64,000 bases of DNA from Burkholderia paludis (lineage in GTDB: Bacteria > Pseudomonadota > Gammaproteobacteria > Burkholderiales > Burkholderiaceae). Numbering within the stretch: the stretch's first letter is position 1; each line of letters begins with the position of its first letter. Location: the NCBI RefSeq assembly GCF_000732615.1, contig NZ_JPGL01000007.1, positions 211,926-275,925 on the forward strand. Reading direction: 5' to 3'. Made by a program: the position numbers and the translations under genes. The notes under the pieces are model-generated. The model did not search any database. It had not been told where the DNA came from and saw only the letters and a list, made by a program, of their open reading frames with translations. Below, one piece after another: positions 48,378-56,199 of this stretch.

Positions 48378-49931
48378 CTAATGCGCCCGCACCGACACGA
48401 ACTTGCGCGCGTTGTTGCGCTGGATCAGCACCGCGATCACGCTGCCGCTGTTCGCTTCGAGCGACTGTACGTCGTCCGGCGTCTCGAGCAGCGTGTCGTT
48501 GAGTTCCAGCACGACGTCGCCCGGCTGGATGCCCGCGTTGGCGGCCGGGCCGCGCACCGCGTCCACCATCATCCCGACCGCGAGCCCCGTCGAACGACGC
48601 TCGTCGTCGCTCAGCGCGTGCATCGTCAGCCCCAGGCGATCGCTGCCGTCGCCGGCCTCCGGCCCCGATCGTGCCGCTGCCTTCGGCGCGGCCGGGCCGG
48701 CGGCGGCCGGGCCCGGGCCGCCGGCCGCCTCGTCGGCGCCCGTGATCGTCAGCATCACCGGCGCGCGGTTGCGGATCAGCCGCAGCGGCGCCTTCTGCCC
48801 GGGCGGCAGCGCGGCGGCCAGGTCGTTCAACTCGGCCGAGCGGCCGATCGTCTTGTCGCCCAGCTTCACGATCACGTCGCCGGGCTTGACGCCGGCCGCC
48901 GCGGCCGGCGAGCCGGGCGCGACGCCGTTGACGAGCGCGCCTGCCGGGCGCGGCAGCCCGAATGCCGCGGCCAGCCCCATGCCGACATCCTGCACGTCGA
49001 CACCGATCGCGTTGCCGGACGACGCGCCCGGCGCCTGGGCCTGCTGCGCCTGCATCTGCGTCTGCAGTTGCGCGCGCACCTTGGTGGCGAACGCGATCGG
49101 GATCGCGAACGTCGTGCTCGCGTAGCGATCGGCGCCCGTGTAGACCTGCACCGCGATGCCGATCACGTCGCCCGCGCGGTTGAACACCGGGCCGCCCGAG
49201 TTGTCGGGATTGGGCGCGATGTCGGTTTCGAAGAACGGAAACGCGCTGCCGTCCGGCAGCCGGTGCGACGTCGCGCTGACGATGCCGGCCGTGACCGTGT
49301 TGCCCGATCCGTCCGGCGCGCCGATCGTCATCACGGGCTCGCCCGCCCGCACCTTCGACGAATCGCCGACCCGCACGAACGGCAGCTTCGTCGCGCTGAC
49401 GCGCAGCACGGCGACGTCGCTTTGCGGATCGACGGCCAGCACGGTCGCCTTGAATTCGCGGCGGTCGGTGAGCCGCACCGTCACGTCGGTCGCATCGTCG
49501 ACCACGTGCGCGGATGTCAGGATCAGGCCGTCCGCGCTGACGATGAAACCCGAGCCGCTGCCCGACACCGCGCGCGGCGACGTGTCGGGCGCCGGCGGCT
49601 GCGGGCCCTGCGCGGGCGGCGGCGCGCCGTGCCGGAAGAACGCGGCGAGCGGATCGTCGGGATCGAGGATCGTGAAGGACGGGCCGCCGGCCTGCTGGTC
49701 GGGCGCGGCGGTCATGATGGTCACGACCGCCGGGCCGTAACGGTCGACGATCGCCGGAAAATCGACCGGCATCGCATACGGCATGGCGCCCGGCCGCTGC
49801 TTCATCGCGGGCGGCGTGACGGGCGGCGAGAGGGTTCCGGCAACGGCGGCCGGCGGCGGCAAGCAAGCGGCAAACACGCCCCCGATCAACGCGGTGCGAA
49901 GCACGGCGCGAGCAAGCGTATGGCGAACCAC
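48378..49931 (-). CDS. Do-type (HtrA/DegQ) periplasmic serine protease
   Basis: A 517-residue secreted protease. Signal peptide about residues 1-31 (HTLARAVLRTALIGGVFAA, PPAAVAGT). The trypsin-like domain has His in LTSAHVVDD, Asp in DPQSDVAVLRV and Ser in DNSGGPVFN; usual members read GNSGGP, so Gly two before Ser is Asp here. Two PDZ domains follow (PGSPAAAAGVKPGDVIVKLG; GPAANAGIQPGDVVLELN), separated by a Pro/Ala-rich insert. GTG 49931 is chosen because GGAGG lies 7 bases upstream. Stand-alone gene, upstream of the attenuated efflux unit. Likely an envelope quality-control enzyme. Confidence 0.9.
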   Translation of the reverse strand: MVRHTLARAVLRTALIGGVFAACLPPPAAVAGTLSPPVTPPAMKQRPGAMPYAMPVDFPAIVDRYGPAVVTIMTAAPDQQAGGPSFTILDPDDPLAAFFRHGAPPPAQGPQPPAPDTSPRAVSGSGSGFIVSADGLILTSAHVVDDATDVTVRLTDRREFKATVLAVDPQSDVAVLRVSATKLPFVRVGDSSKVRAGEPVMTIGAPDGSGNTVTAGIVSATSHRLPDGSAFPFFETDIAPNPDNSGGPVFNRAGDVIGIAVQVYTGADRYASTTFAIPIAFATKVRAQLQTQMQAQQAQAPGASSGNAIGVDVQDVGMGLAAAFGLPRPAGALVNGVAPGSPAAAAGVKPGDVIVKLGDKTIGRSAELNDLAAALPPGQKAPLRLIRNRAPVMLTITGADEAAGGPGPAAAGPAAPKAAARSGPEAGDGSDRLGLTMHALSDDERRSTGLAVGMMVDAVRGPAANAGIQPGDVVLELNDTLLETPDDVQSLEANSGSVIAVLIQRNNARKFVSVRAH

Positions 49932-50315
49932 GGTGCACCTCCCCCGGGCGTCGAGGCGACGACATGCGCGAGACGCGCAGCCGCCCGACAAGCACCGGCA
50001 CACGCCTCCATTTATAGTCCAAGCGGCCTGTTGGAACATACGAATCGAAACCCGCATAGCGGGCAGCGCGACGGGCGCGGAGCCGCGACGGCGGTCGTTC
50101 CGAACAAAGTGCGCGATTCGTCAATCCGAATATTCAATACCCCGAAATGCCCGAGCCCGGCCGGGGTGCAACGTGCTCGCTGCCAGCCGTTGCCGTCCAA
50201 CGCACCGGTTTGTGCCACGCTCGGCACATCGCGACCTGTCGCTGCCGCCGACACTCCGGCAATCCGCAACCGCTCGCGGCAAGCGCGCTTCACCCGCCCT
50301 TCGCCGGGGCGCGCG

Positions 50316-51794
50316 TCAGCCCTCGCCGCCGCCCACGCGCTCCGCGATCGCCGACAGCATCCGCAACATCGGCTCGAACGCATCGGCCGACGTATTGCCG
50401 AACCCGAGCACGAGCCCGTTGCCCGCCGACGCCGCGTCGATCGAGAAGCCCGACAGCGGGAACGGCCCGATCCCGTGCGCGCGGGCCGCGTCGACGATCG
50501 CACGATCGCGGTAGCGCGCGGGCAGCCGCAGCGCGACATGGAGCCCGCACGGCCCGCCCTCGATCTGATGCGGCACGCTCAGGCCGCCGTCGAGCGCGGC
50601 GAGCAGCAAGCGCCGCCGGTCGCGGTACAGCCGGCGCATCCGCCCGAGATGGCGCCCGTATTCCCCCGTCTCGATGAAATCGGCCAGCGCGAGCTGCACG
50701 TGACGCGTCCCGCCGCGCAGCATCTCGGGCAGCACCGGTCGCACTGCCGCCAGCAGCGCCTCGGGCAGCACCAGAAAACCGATGCGCAGCGCCGGAAACA
50801 TCGTCTTGCTGAACGAGCCGAGATAGACGACCGGCGAATCGGGCGCGAGCCCGTGCATCGCGCCGATCGGCTCGCCGGTGTGACGGAATTCGCTGTCGTA
50901 GTCGTCCTCGATGATCCACGCGCGATGCCGGCGCGCGGCGTCGATCAGCGCCAGGCGGCGCGAGATCGACAGCACCGCGCCGGTCGGAAACTGGTTCGAC
51001 GGCGTCGTATAGACGAGGCGCGGCGTCCGCATGCGCCAGTCGTCCGCGTCCGCGCGCAGCCCTTCCGCGTCGACCGGCATCGGCACGACATCGAGGTCGG
51101 CCGCTTGCATCGCGGTGCGCGCGCCGCGATAGCCGGGCTCCTCGACCCACACCGTGTCGCCCGGATTCGTCAGCAACTGCGCGCATAGCGAGATCGCGCC
51201 CTGCGCGCCTTCCGTGATCACGATCTGCTCGGGATCGCAGCGCACGCCGCGCGTCACGGCCAGGTGCCGCGCGATCGATTCACGCAGCGCCGGCTCGCCG
51301 AGCGGATCGCCGTAGCCGAGCAGGTCGCGGCCGGCGCGGCGCAGCGCGCGGTCGATCGCATGGCGCCACGCGTCCACCGGGAACTGCGACAACGCGGGCA
51401 CGCCCGGCCGAAACGCCTCGGATTCGCCGCTGCCGATGCGGCTCGGACGAATCCGGCCGAGCCGCTGCGCGACGGCCGGCGGCGCGGCACGCCGGCGCGG
51501 CGGCGCCGGCCGCGACAGCCCGACGACGCGCGTGCCGCGGCGGTCGGACTGCAGGAAGCCTTCGGCGACGAGCTGCTCGTAGACGGCGGCCGTCGTGTTG
51601 CGCGACACGCCGAGGGTCTCGGCCAGCGCGCGCGTGCCGGGCAGCCGGGCGCCGGCCGGCATCGCGCCGCCGAGAATCGCGTCGCGCACCCGGCGCAGCA
51701 ACTGGCGCTGCAGCGAAGGTGCGCCCGGCGTGCGCGCCAGCGGCGCGTCGAGCGGCAGCAACGGCGCGTCGCCGGAAGGAAAGGCAGTCGTCAT
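50316..51794 (-). CDS. MocR/PdxR-type regulator (GntR HTH plus aminotransferase-like domain)
   Basis: A 492-residue fusion: GntR HTH at about 28-95 (RVRDAILGGAMPAGARLPGTRALAETLGVSRNTTAAVYEQL), linker rich in Pro/Arg, then a fold-type-I domain with EPGYRGARTAMQAA, TTPSNQFPTG, IIEDDYDSEFRH and PLP lysine in GSFSKTMFPALRIGF. It follows the PdxR subgroup pattern. ATG 51794 matches the family start; the frame is open to 52037. It is divergent from the double-GNAT gene, and CGTGGYACC repeats lie between them, the direct-repeat form typical for MocR operators. It probably regulates that gene. Confidence 0.88.
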   Translation of the reverse strand: MTTAFPSGDAPLLPLDAPLARTPGAPSLQRQLLRRVRDAILGGAMPAGARLPGTRALAETLGVSRNTTAAVYEQLVAEGFLQSDRRGTRVVGLSRPAPPRRRAAPPAVAQRLGRIRPSRIGSGESEAFRPGVPALSQFPVDAWRHAIDRALRRAGRDLLGYGDPLGEPALRESIARHLAVTRGVRCDPEQIVITEGAQGAISLCAQLLTNPGDTVWVEEPGYRGARTAMQAADLDVVPMPVDAEGLRADADDWRMRTPRLVYTTPSNQFPTGAVLSISRRLALIDAARRHRAWIIEDDYDSEFRHTGEPIGAMHGLAPDSPVVYLGSFSKTMFPALRIGFLVLPEALLAAVRPVLPEMLRGGTRHVQLALADFIETGEYGRHLGRMRRLYRDRRRLLLAALDGGLSVPHQIEGGPCGLHVALRLPARYRDRAIVDAARAHGIGPFPLSGFSIDAASAGNGLVLGFGNTSADAFEPMLRMLSAIAERVGGGEG

Positions 51795-51844
51795 CGGATC
51801 GTCGCAGCGTGAAAGTGTCGTAATGTAGCGCGCGAGCGGCAGCG

Positions 51845-51889
51845 CGTGGCACCATAAATTTACCGTACTCTGGCGCTTCTCGTGGTACC
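51845..51889. promoter_or_regulatory. Direct repeats CGTGGCACC and CGTGGTACC, candidate MocR operator
   Basis: Copies at 51845-51853 and 51881-51889, 36 bp apart, in the divergent gap between the MocR gene and the GNAT gene. MocR/PdxR dimers bind direct repeats; spacing is within a plausible range. The AT-rich stretch ATAAATTTACCGTACT between them may be a promoter. Confidence 0.45.
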
Positions 51890-51912
51890 TCGTCGCGACT
51901 ACGATCGTCTGC

Positions 51913-53157
51913 ATGCCGGCATGTCGCCGGCCGCCAACCGCAGCGAGATCCGCCTTGTCCACGCTTACCAACGCTTTCCAGCAACCCATCGGCCACCCCG
52001 TTCCCGACTGGTCCGCGCGCCAGCGCCCCGCGCGCATCGTGCTCGAAGGCCGCTACTGCCGGCTCGAACCGCTCGACGCCGAGCGCCATGCGGCCGACCT
52101 CTTCGCCGCCTATTCACAGGCGCCGGACGGCAGCGACTGGACCTATCTCGCGCACGGCCCGTACACCGACGAATCGAGCTACCGCGACTACGCGCGCGGC
52201 GCGCAGGCAAGCGCCGATCCGCTGCACTACACGGTGATCGATCTCGCCAGCGGCCGCGCGGTCGGCACGCTCGCGCTGATGCGCATCGATCCGGCCAACG
52301 GCGTGATCGAAGTCGGCTCGGTCACGTTCTCGCCGCTGCTCAAGCGCACGCCCGTATCGACCGAAGCGCAGCTCCTGCTGATGAAGTACGCGTTCGACAC
52401 GCTCGGCTACCGGCGCTACGAATGGAAATGCGACGACCTGAACGCGCCGTCGCGCAAGGCCGCCGCCCGGCTCGGCTTCCGCTACGAAGGCACGTTCCGG
52501 CAGGCGATCATGTACCGGGGCCGCAATCGCGACACCGCGTGGTACTCGATCATCGACGGCGAATGGCCGGACGTTCGCGCCGCGCTCGACGCGTGGCTTG
52601 CACCGGAGAACTTCGACGCGCACGGCGCGCAGCGCCAGTCGCTCACCGCGATCCGCCATGCGCAGGCGCGCGCCCGCGATGCGGCCGGCCGCGCGCACGA
52701 TGCGACGCGGGTCACGGTGCGCCCGCTCGTCGCGGCCGACGAAGCCGCGTGGCGCCCGCTGTGGCAGGGCTACCAGACGTTCTACGACACCGCGCTGAGC
52801 GACGCGGTGTTCACGACGACGTGGGCCCGCCTGATGGACCCGGCCGAGCCGATGTTCGTGCTCGGCGCGTTCGACGCATCGGGCGCGCTGGTCGGGATCG
52901 TGCATTCGATCTATCACCGCTCGTGCTGGACCGAGGGGCCCTACTGCTACCTGCAGGACCTGTACACCGCGCCCGACGCGCGCGGGCAAGGCGCGGGCGG
53001 CGCGCTGATCGAGGCCGTGTACGACCACGCCCGCGAAGCCGGCGCGAGCCGCGTGTACTGGCTGACGCACGAAACCAACACGACCGCGCGCGCGCTGTAC
53101 GACAAGCTCGCGAACCACGCCGGGTTCATCCAGTACCGGCACGACCTAAAGCGCTGA
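51913..53157 (+). CDS. Tandem GNAT acetyltransferase
   Basis: A 414-residue fusion of two GNAT folds. The first (about 45-220) is of the RimJ/RimL type (YTVIDLASGRAVGTLALMRID, YRRYEWKCDDLNAPSRKAAARLGFRYEG, with IMYRGRNRDTAWYSI). The second (about 268-414) has YLQDLYTAPDARGQGAGGALIEAVYDHA, the acetyl-CoA loop, and ARALYDKLANHAGFIQY. Each domain could acetylate a separate amine. ATG 51913 is the first start; a TTG at 51955 with GAGA upstream is possible. It is divergent from a MocR regulator. Substrates are not known. Confidence 0.85.
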   Translation: MPACRRPPTAARSALSTLTNAFQQPIGHPVPDWSARQRPARIVLEGRYCRLEPLDAERHAADLFAAYSQAPDGSDWTYLAHGPYTDESSYRDYARGAQASADPLHYTVIDLASGRAVGTLALMRIDPANGVIEVGSVTFSPLLKRTPVSTEAQLLLMKYAFDTLGYRRYEWKCDDLNAPSRKAAARLGFRYEGTFRQAIMYRGRNRDTAWYSIIDGEWPDVRAALDAWLAPENFDAHGAQRQSLTAIRHAQARARDAAGRAHDATRVTVRPLVAADEAAWRPLWQGYQTFYDTALSDAVFTTTWARLMDPAEPMFVLGAFDASGALVGIVHSIYHRSCWTEGPYCYLQDLYTAPDARGQGAGGALIEAVYDHAREAGASRVYWLTHETNTTARALYDKLANHAGFIQYRHDLKR

Positions 53158-53181
53158 CACGGCGCCGCGGCCGGCCGGCGG

Positions 53182-53661
53182 TCATCCGGGAAGGTCGGCC
53201 GGCACGCGCCCGTCGTCGTCCCGCGGCGCGGCGTCACGCGCTGCGCCGCAGGCGCCCGGCACCGACGCCGGGCGAATCATCTCGTCGCCGTTGGCCGGCA
53301 CCGGCCGCCGCACAGGCCGGAACACCGGCTCGCCCGGCTCGATCGGCCGCCCCGAAATCGCGCAGCGGCCCGGCTGCAGCGCGACGCGCAAGCGCCAGCG
53401 CTGTTCGCCGTAATGGCATCGGCCACTCTCGACCCACCGGACCAGCAATGCATCGTCGCCGGCTTCCAGCACCGTGACGAACAGCTGCGGGCGCAACGGC
53501 GACGCCAGCGCCGCCGCACACGCCGGAACCGGCGCGCGGCCGATCGTGACGAGCGGATGCGCGACGCCGCCACGCGGCGGCATCGCATCGCGTGCGCTCC
53601 ACGCCGGCGCATCGCACGGCGCGTACTCTTCGAAGATCAGGCTTTCCATGGTGTCGGGCAT
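53182..53661 (-). CDS. DUF3331 protein
   Basis: A 159-residue soluble protein. LLVRWVESGRCHYGEQRWRLRVA followed by GRCAISGRPIEPGEPVFRP and PANGDEMI is the DUF3331 pattern, a family nearly confined to Burkholderia and close relatives. The CAISG core, with Cys-x-x-Ser-Gly and a GRP turn, is reminiscent of a single zinc-knuckle half, but no function is known. ATG 53661 overlaps by 25 bp the end of the small membrane protein gene upstream, so they are probably translated together; ATG 53649 is a second choice. Confidence 0.82.
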   Translation of the reverse strand: MPDTMESLIFEEYAPCDAPAWSARDAMPPRGGVAHPLVTIGRAPVPACAAALASPLRPQLFVTVLEAGDDALLVRWVESGRCHYGEQRWRLRVALQPGRCAISGRPIEPGEPVFRPVRRPVPANGDEMIRPASVPGACGAARDAAPRDDDGRVPADLPG

Positions 53662-53885
53662 GCTTGACGGGTTTCCGTGCAGGGTGAACGGCGCCGCGCC
53701 CGGCGCCCGCTCATCGATTCGCGCGGCAGGAACTCGCCGATCGCGGCGACGGCGAACGCAACGGCGATCGCAAGCATCGCCCCGACGCCGCTCGCCCCGC
53801 GCGACGCGGCGACGCTCGAACGCGCGGCCCGCTCGCTGCGCAGCGGCAGCATCGCGGCATCGGCCGCGACAGGCGTTCCGGCCAT
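53637..53885 (-). CDS. 82-residue single-helix membrane protein
   Basis: ATG at 53885 has GGAGG 7 bases upstream, an excellent site. The N-terminal 35 residues are soluble (MAGTPVAADAAMLPLRSERA), then one hydrophobic segment (GAMLAIAVAFAVAAIGEFL) and a basic C-terminal tail (SGRRARRRS), so the tail should be cytoplasmic. I do not recognise a family. It overlaps the DUF3331 gene by 25 bp. A 16-bp palindrome in a 19-bp promoter spacer lies 68 bp upstream, pointing to MerR-family control. Confidence 0.62.
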   Translation of the reverse strand: MAGTPVAADAAMLPLRSERAARSSVAASRGASGVGAMLAIAVAFAVAAIGEFLPRESMSGRRARRRSPCTETRQACPTPWKA

Positions 53886-53952
53886 CTCCCACCTCCGTTG
53901 AAGCGGCCGCGTGCGACGGGACGTATACGCGGCCGCGATCGGACCGACGCAC

Positions 53953-53983
53953 ATCATACAAATTGAAGTTAACTTCAAGTAAA
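53953..53983 (-). promoter_or_regulatory. MerR/SoxR-like promoter with 19-bp spacer and perfect palindrome
   Basis: Minus strand TTTACT (53983-53978), 19-bp spacer, TATGAT (53958-53953). The spacer carries TTGAAGTTAACTTCAA (53963-53978), a perfect 16-bp palindrome whose centre AAGTTAACTT equals that of the SoxR box, with G/C flanks swapped. A 19-bp spacer with centred palindrome is the trademark of MerR-family activation. Confidence 0.6.
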
Positions 53984-54385
53984 GAGGTAAATTGCGCGAC
54001 GATCCGCTCCGGCGATCGCGGCAACGACAAGACATGAGTGCACGCGGCATCCTGTTCCAGTCTGTCGGCCTCGTCCCGACAACGTTGCGCACGCCGCATG
54101 CCTCTCCCGCTCACGACGCCCCGCTGCGGCTCGACGCGGCCCGGTCGACCTTCCCCCGCCGCAAGGCCGCCGCGCACACCGTCATCGCCGGGTACTGCGC
54201 CGCAAGCGACCGTCGCGCACGCACGTCAACGCGGCGTCCAGCGCGTGTGGCTCGTGTCGCCCGAAGCCGGCCTGCCACCCCGGCCGCGCGGCCGGTATCA
54301 CGCCGCTCGCACCGGTGACGGTGGACGAAGCCGTCGCCTGAGTGCCCGTCGAGCCCGACCGTGCCGCGCCGCTCGTCTCGCGATC
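53984..54385. other. About 400-bp gap left of the dehydrogenase control region
   Basis: Between the MerR-like promoter (minus) and the enhancer-like palindrome (plus). Frames on both strands are Arg/Pro-rich without ribosome sites; I see no gene. Confidence 0.45.
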
Positions 54386-54424
54386 CGTCTCACCGTGGTG
54401 AGACGAATGTCCCGACGTCTCACC
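54386..54424. promoter_or_regulatory. Enhancer-like palindrome and extra half-site
   Basis: CGTCTCACC-GT-GGTGAGACG (54386-54405) is a perfect 9+2+9 inverted repeat; CGTCTCACC recurs at 54416-54424, 30 bp from the first copy. They lie about 160 bp upstream of a sigma-54 promoter, the usual distance for a bacterial enhancer-binding protein such as an AcoR-type activator. Confidence 0.55.
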
Positions 54425-54559
54425 CGGCGCGCGGATGCGCTGCCGCAGCAATCTCCGCCCGCGCCCCCCCGCCGCATCGCGGCCTGTCAACGGACAGGAA
54501 CCATGCCGCATCGCACACGTCCCGCCCGCCGGCGCGCCGTTCCAGACGCCGATTCACGC

Positions 54560-54575
54560 TGGCCCCGTTCCTGCA
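54560..54575 (+). promoter_or_regulatory. Sigma-54-like promoter of the butanediol dehydrogenase gene
   Basis: TGGCCCC-GTTC-CTGCA has GG and GC exactly 10 bp apart, as required for -24/-12 elements, with three mismatches to the fuller consensus. The predicted start is near 54586, 72 bp before the GTG. Confidence 0.55.
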
Positions 54576-54657
54576 TGCCGGTCGAGCGCGCACTCGCGCG
54601 ACGGACGCACCGGCAACCCTGCCTCGCGCCCGACGACAACCTGACGGAGACAGCAAC

Positions 54658-55755
54658 GTGAGTACACCGGCATCGAGCACCGCCCCCAGCATGAAGGCCG
54701 CCGTCTGGCACGGCCGCCACGACATCCGCGTCGAACAGGTTCCCGTACCGGAGCGCCCGCCGGCGGGCTGGGTCACGATTCGCGTGCACTGGTGCGGGAT
54801 CTGCGGCTCCGACCTGCACGAATATGTCGCGGGGCCCGTCTTCATCCCGGTCGACGCACCGCACCCGCTGACCGGCCTGAAGGGCCAGTGCATCCTCGGC
54901 CACGAGTTCAGCGGCGAGATCGCCGAACTCGGCGCGGGCGTGACGGGCTTCGCGCCCGGCGATCGCGTGACGGCCGACGCATGCCAGCATTGCGGCACCT
55001 GCTGGTATTGCCGGCACGGGCTGTACAACATCTGCGAGAACCTCGCATTCACCGGGCTGATGAACAACGGCGCGTTCGCCGAATACGTGAACGTGCCGGC
55101 CGAACTGCTGTACAAGCTGCCCGACGACTTCCCCACCGAGGCCGGCGCGCTCATCGAGCCGCTCGCGGTCGGGCTGCATGCGGTCAAGAAGGCCGGCAAC
55201 ATCGTCGGGCAGACCGTCGTCGTGGTCGGCGCGGGCACGATCGGCCTGTGTACCATCATGTGCGCGAAGGCCGCGGGCGCCGGGCGCGTGATCGCGCTGG
55301 AAATGTCGGCCGCCCGCAAGCAGAAGGCGCTGGAAGTCGGGGCGAGCGTCGTCGTCGATCCGAAAACGGCCGACGCGATCGCGGAAGTCAAGGCGCTGAC
55401 CGGCGGCTACGGCGCCGACGTGTCGTTCGAGTGCATCGGGCACACCACCACCGCGAAGCTCGCGATCGACGTGATCCGCAAGGCCGGCAAGTCGGTGATG
55501 GTCGGCATCTTCGAGGAGCCCGCCCCCTTCAATTTCTTCGACATCGTATCGACGGAGAAGGAAGTGATCGGCTCGCTCGCATACAACGGCGAATTCGCGG
55601 ACGTGATCCGCTTCATCGCGGACGGCCGCATCGACGTGCAACCGCTCATCACCGGGCGCATCGCGCTCGGCGACATCGTCTCGCACGGCTTCGAGGAACT
55701 GGTCAACCACAAGGACCGGAACGTGAAGATCATCGTGCAGCCCGCCGTTTCCTGA
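54658..55755 (+). CDS. 2,3-Butanediol dehydrogenase-type zinc alcohol dehydrogenase
   Basis: A 365-residue medium-chain dehydrogenase. Catalytic zinc site is CGICGSDLHEY with GHEFSGE; structural zinc cysteines are ACQHCGTCWYCRHGLYNIC. The NAD loop is VVGAGTIGLC and NNGAFAEYVNVP fits (R,R)-butanediol dehydrogenases. It would interconvert butanediol, acetoin and diacetyl. GTG 54658 follows GGAGA at 8 bases. The sigma-54-like promoter and enhancer palindrome upstream agree with AcoR-type control known for acetoin/butanediol genes, though no aco gene is in the window. Confidence 0.88.
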   Translation: MSTPASSTAPSMKAAVWHGRHDIRVEQVPVPERPPAGWVTIRVHWCGICGSDLHEYVAGPVFIPVDAPHPLTGLKGQCILGHEFSGEIAELGAGVTGFAPGDRVTADACQHCGTCWYCRHGLYNICENLAFTGLMNNGAFAEYVNVPAELLYKLPDDFPTEAGALIEPLAVGLHAVKKAGNIVGQTVVVVGAGTIGLCTIMCAKAAGAGRVIALEMSAARKQKALEVGASVVVDPKTADAIAEVKALTGGYGADVSFECIGHTTTAKLAIDVIRKAGKSVMVGIFEEPAPFNFFDIVSTEKEVIGSLAYNGEFADVIRFIADGRIDVQPLITGRIALGDIVSHGFEELVNHKDRNVKIIVQPAVS

Positions 55756-56199
55756 TCGCGCGCACGGCCGCGGCGGCAATACACGCCGCCGCACGCCTGC
55801 CGTCGCGCCCCTGAAGCGTCGCCCGCACACGGGCGACGCGCCTGCCCGCCACGCCCGTCCCGCGCAGCCTGCCCCGCCTCGTTGCCGTCGTCCGGTGCGG
55901 ACCCGACGCCGCGCACCGGGTCGGATACGATCGCCCACCACCATTCGCAATCCGAATCATTTGTCGCCTTGCGCCGCCTGCCCGACCGGCGCTCAGGGTT
56001 TCTCCGGATCGGGCACGATCCGCCCGGTATCGACAGGCGCTTGACGCAAGGCGATCCTGTGCGAAGCGCGATCCGGCTTCCCGGTCGGGATCGCGCCCCC
56101 GTGAATGCGGCGCCGTCCCTCATGAAACCTTGCTGCGTCACGGCGCCGACAGGCCGAGAATACGGACCCGCCCGGGATAGCTTGCAAACATGGTGTGTC
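55756..56199. other. 444-bp gap with a hairpin after the dehydrogenase gene
   Basis: GCGTCGCCCG (55816-55825) and CGGGCGACGC (55830-55839) form a perfect 10-bp stem with loop CACA, a likely terminator although T-poor downstream. The rest likely carries the promoter of the kinase gene; frames are open but not convincing. Confidence 0.5.

Noticed and set aside
48381..51188. 935-codon open frame on the plus strand
   Set aside because: It lies opposite the Do-type protease and MocR genes, shows no recognisable motif and has shadow-type composition.
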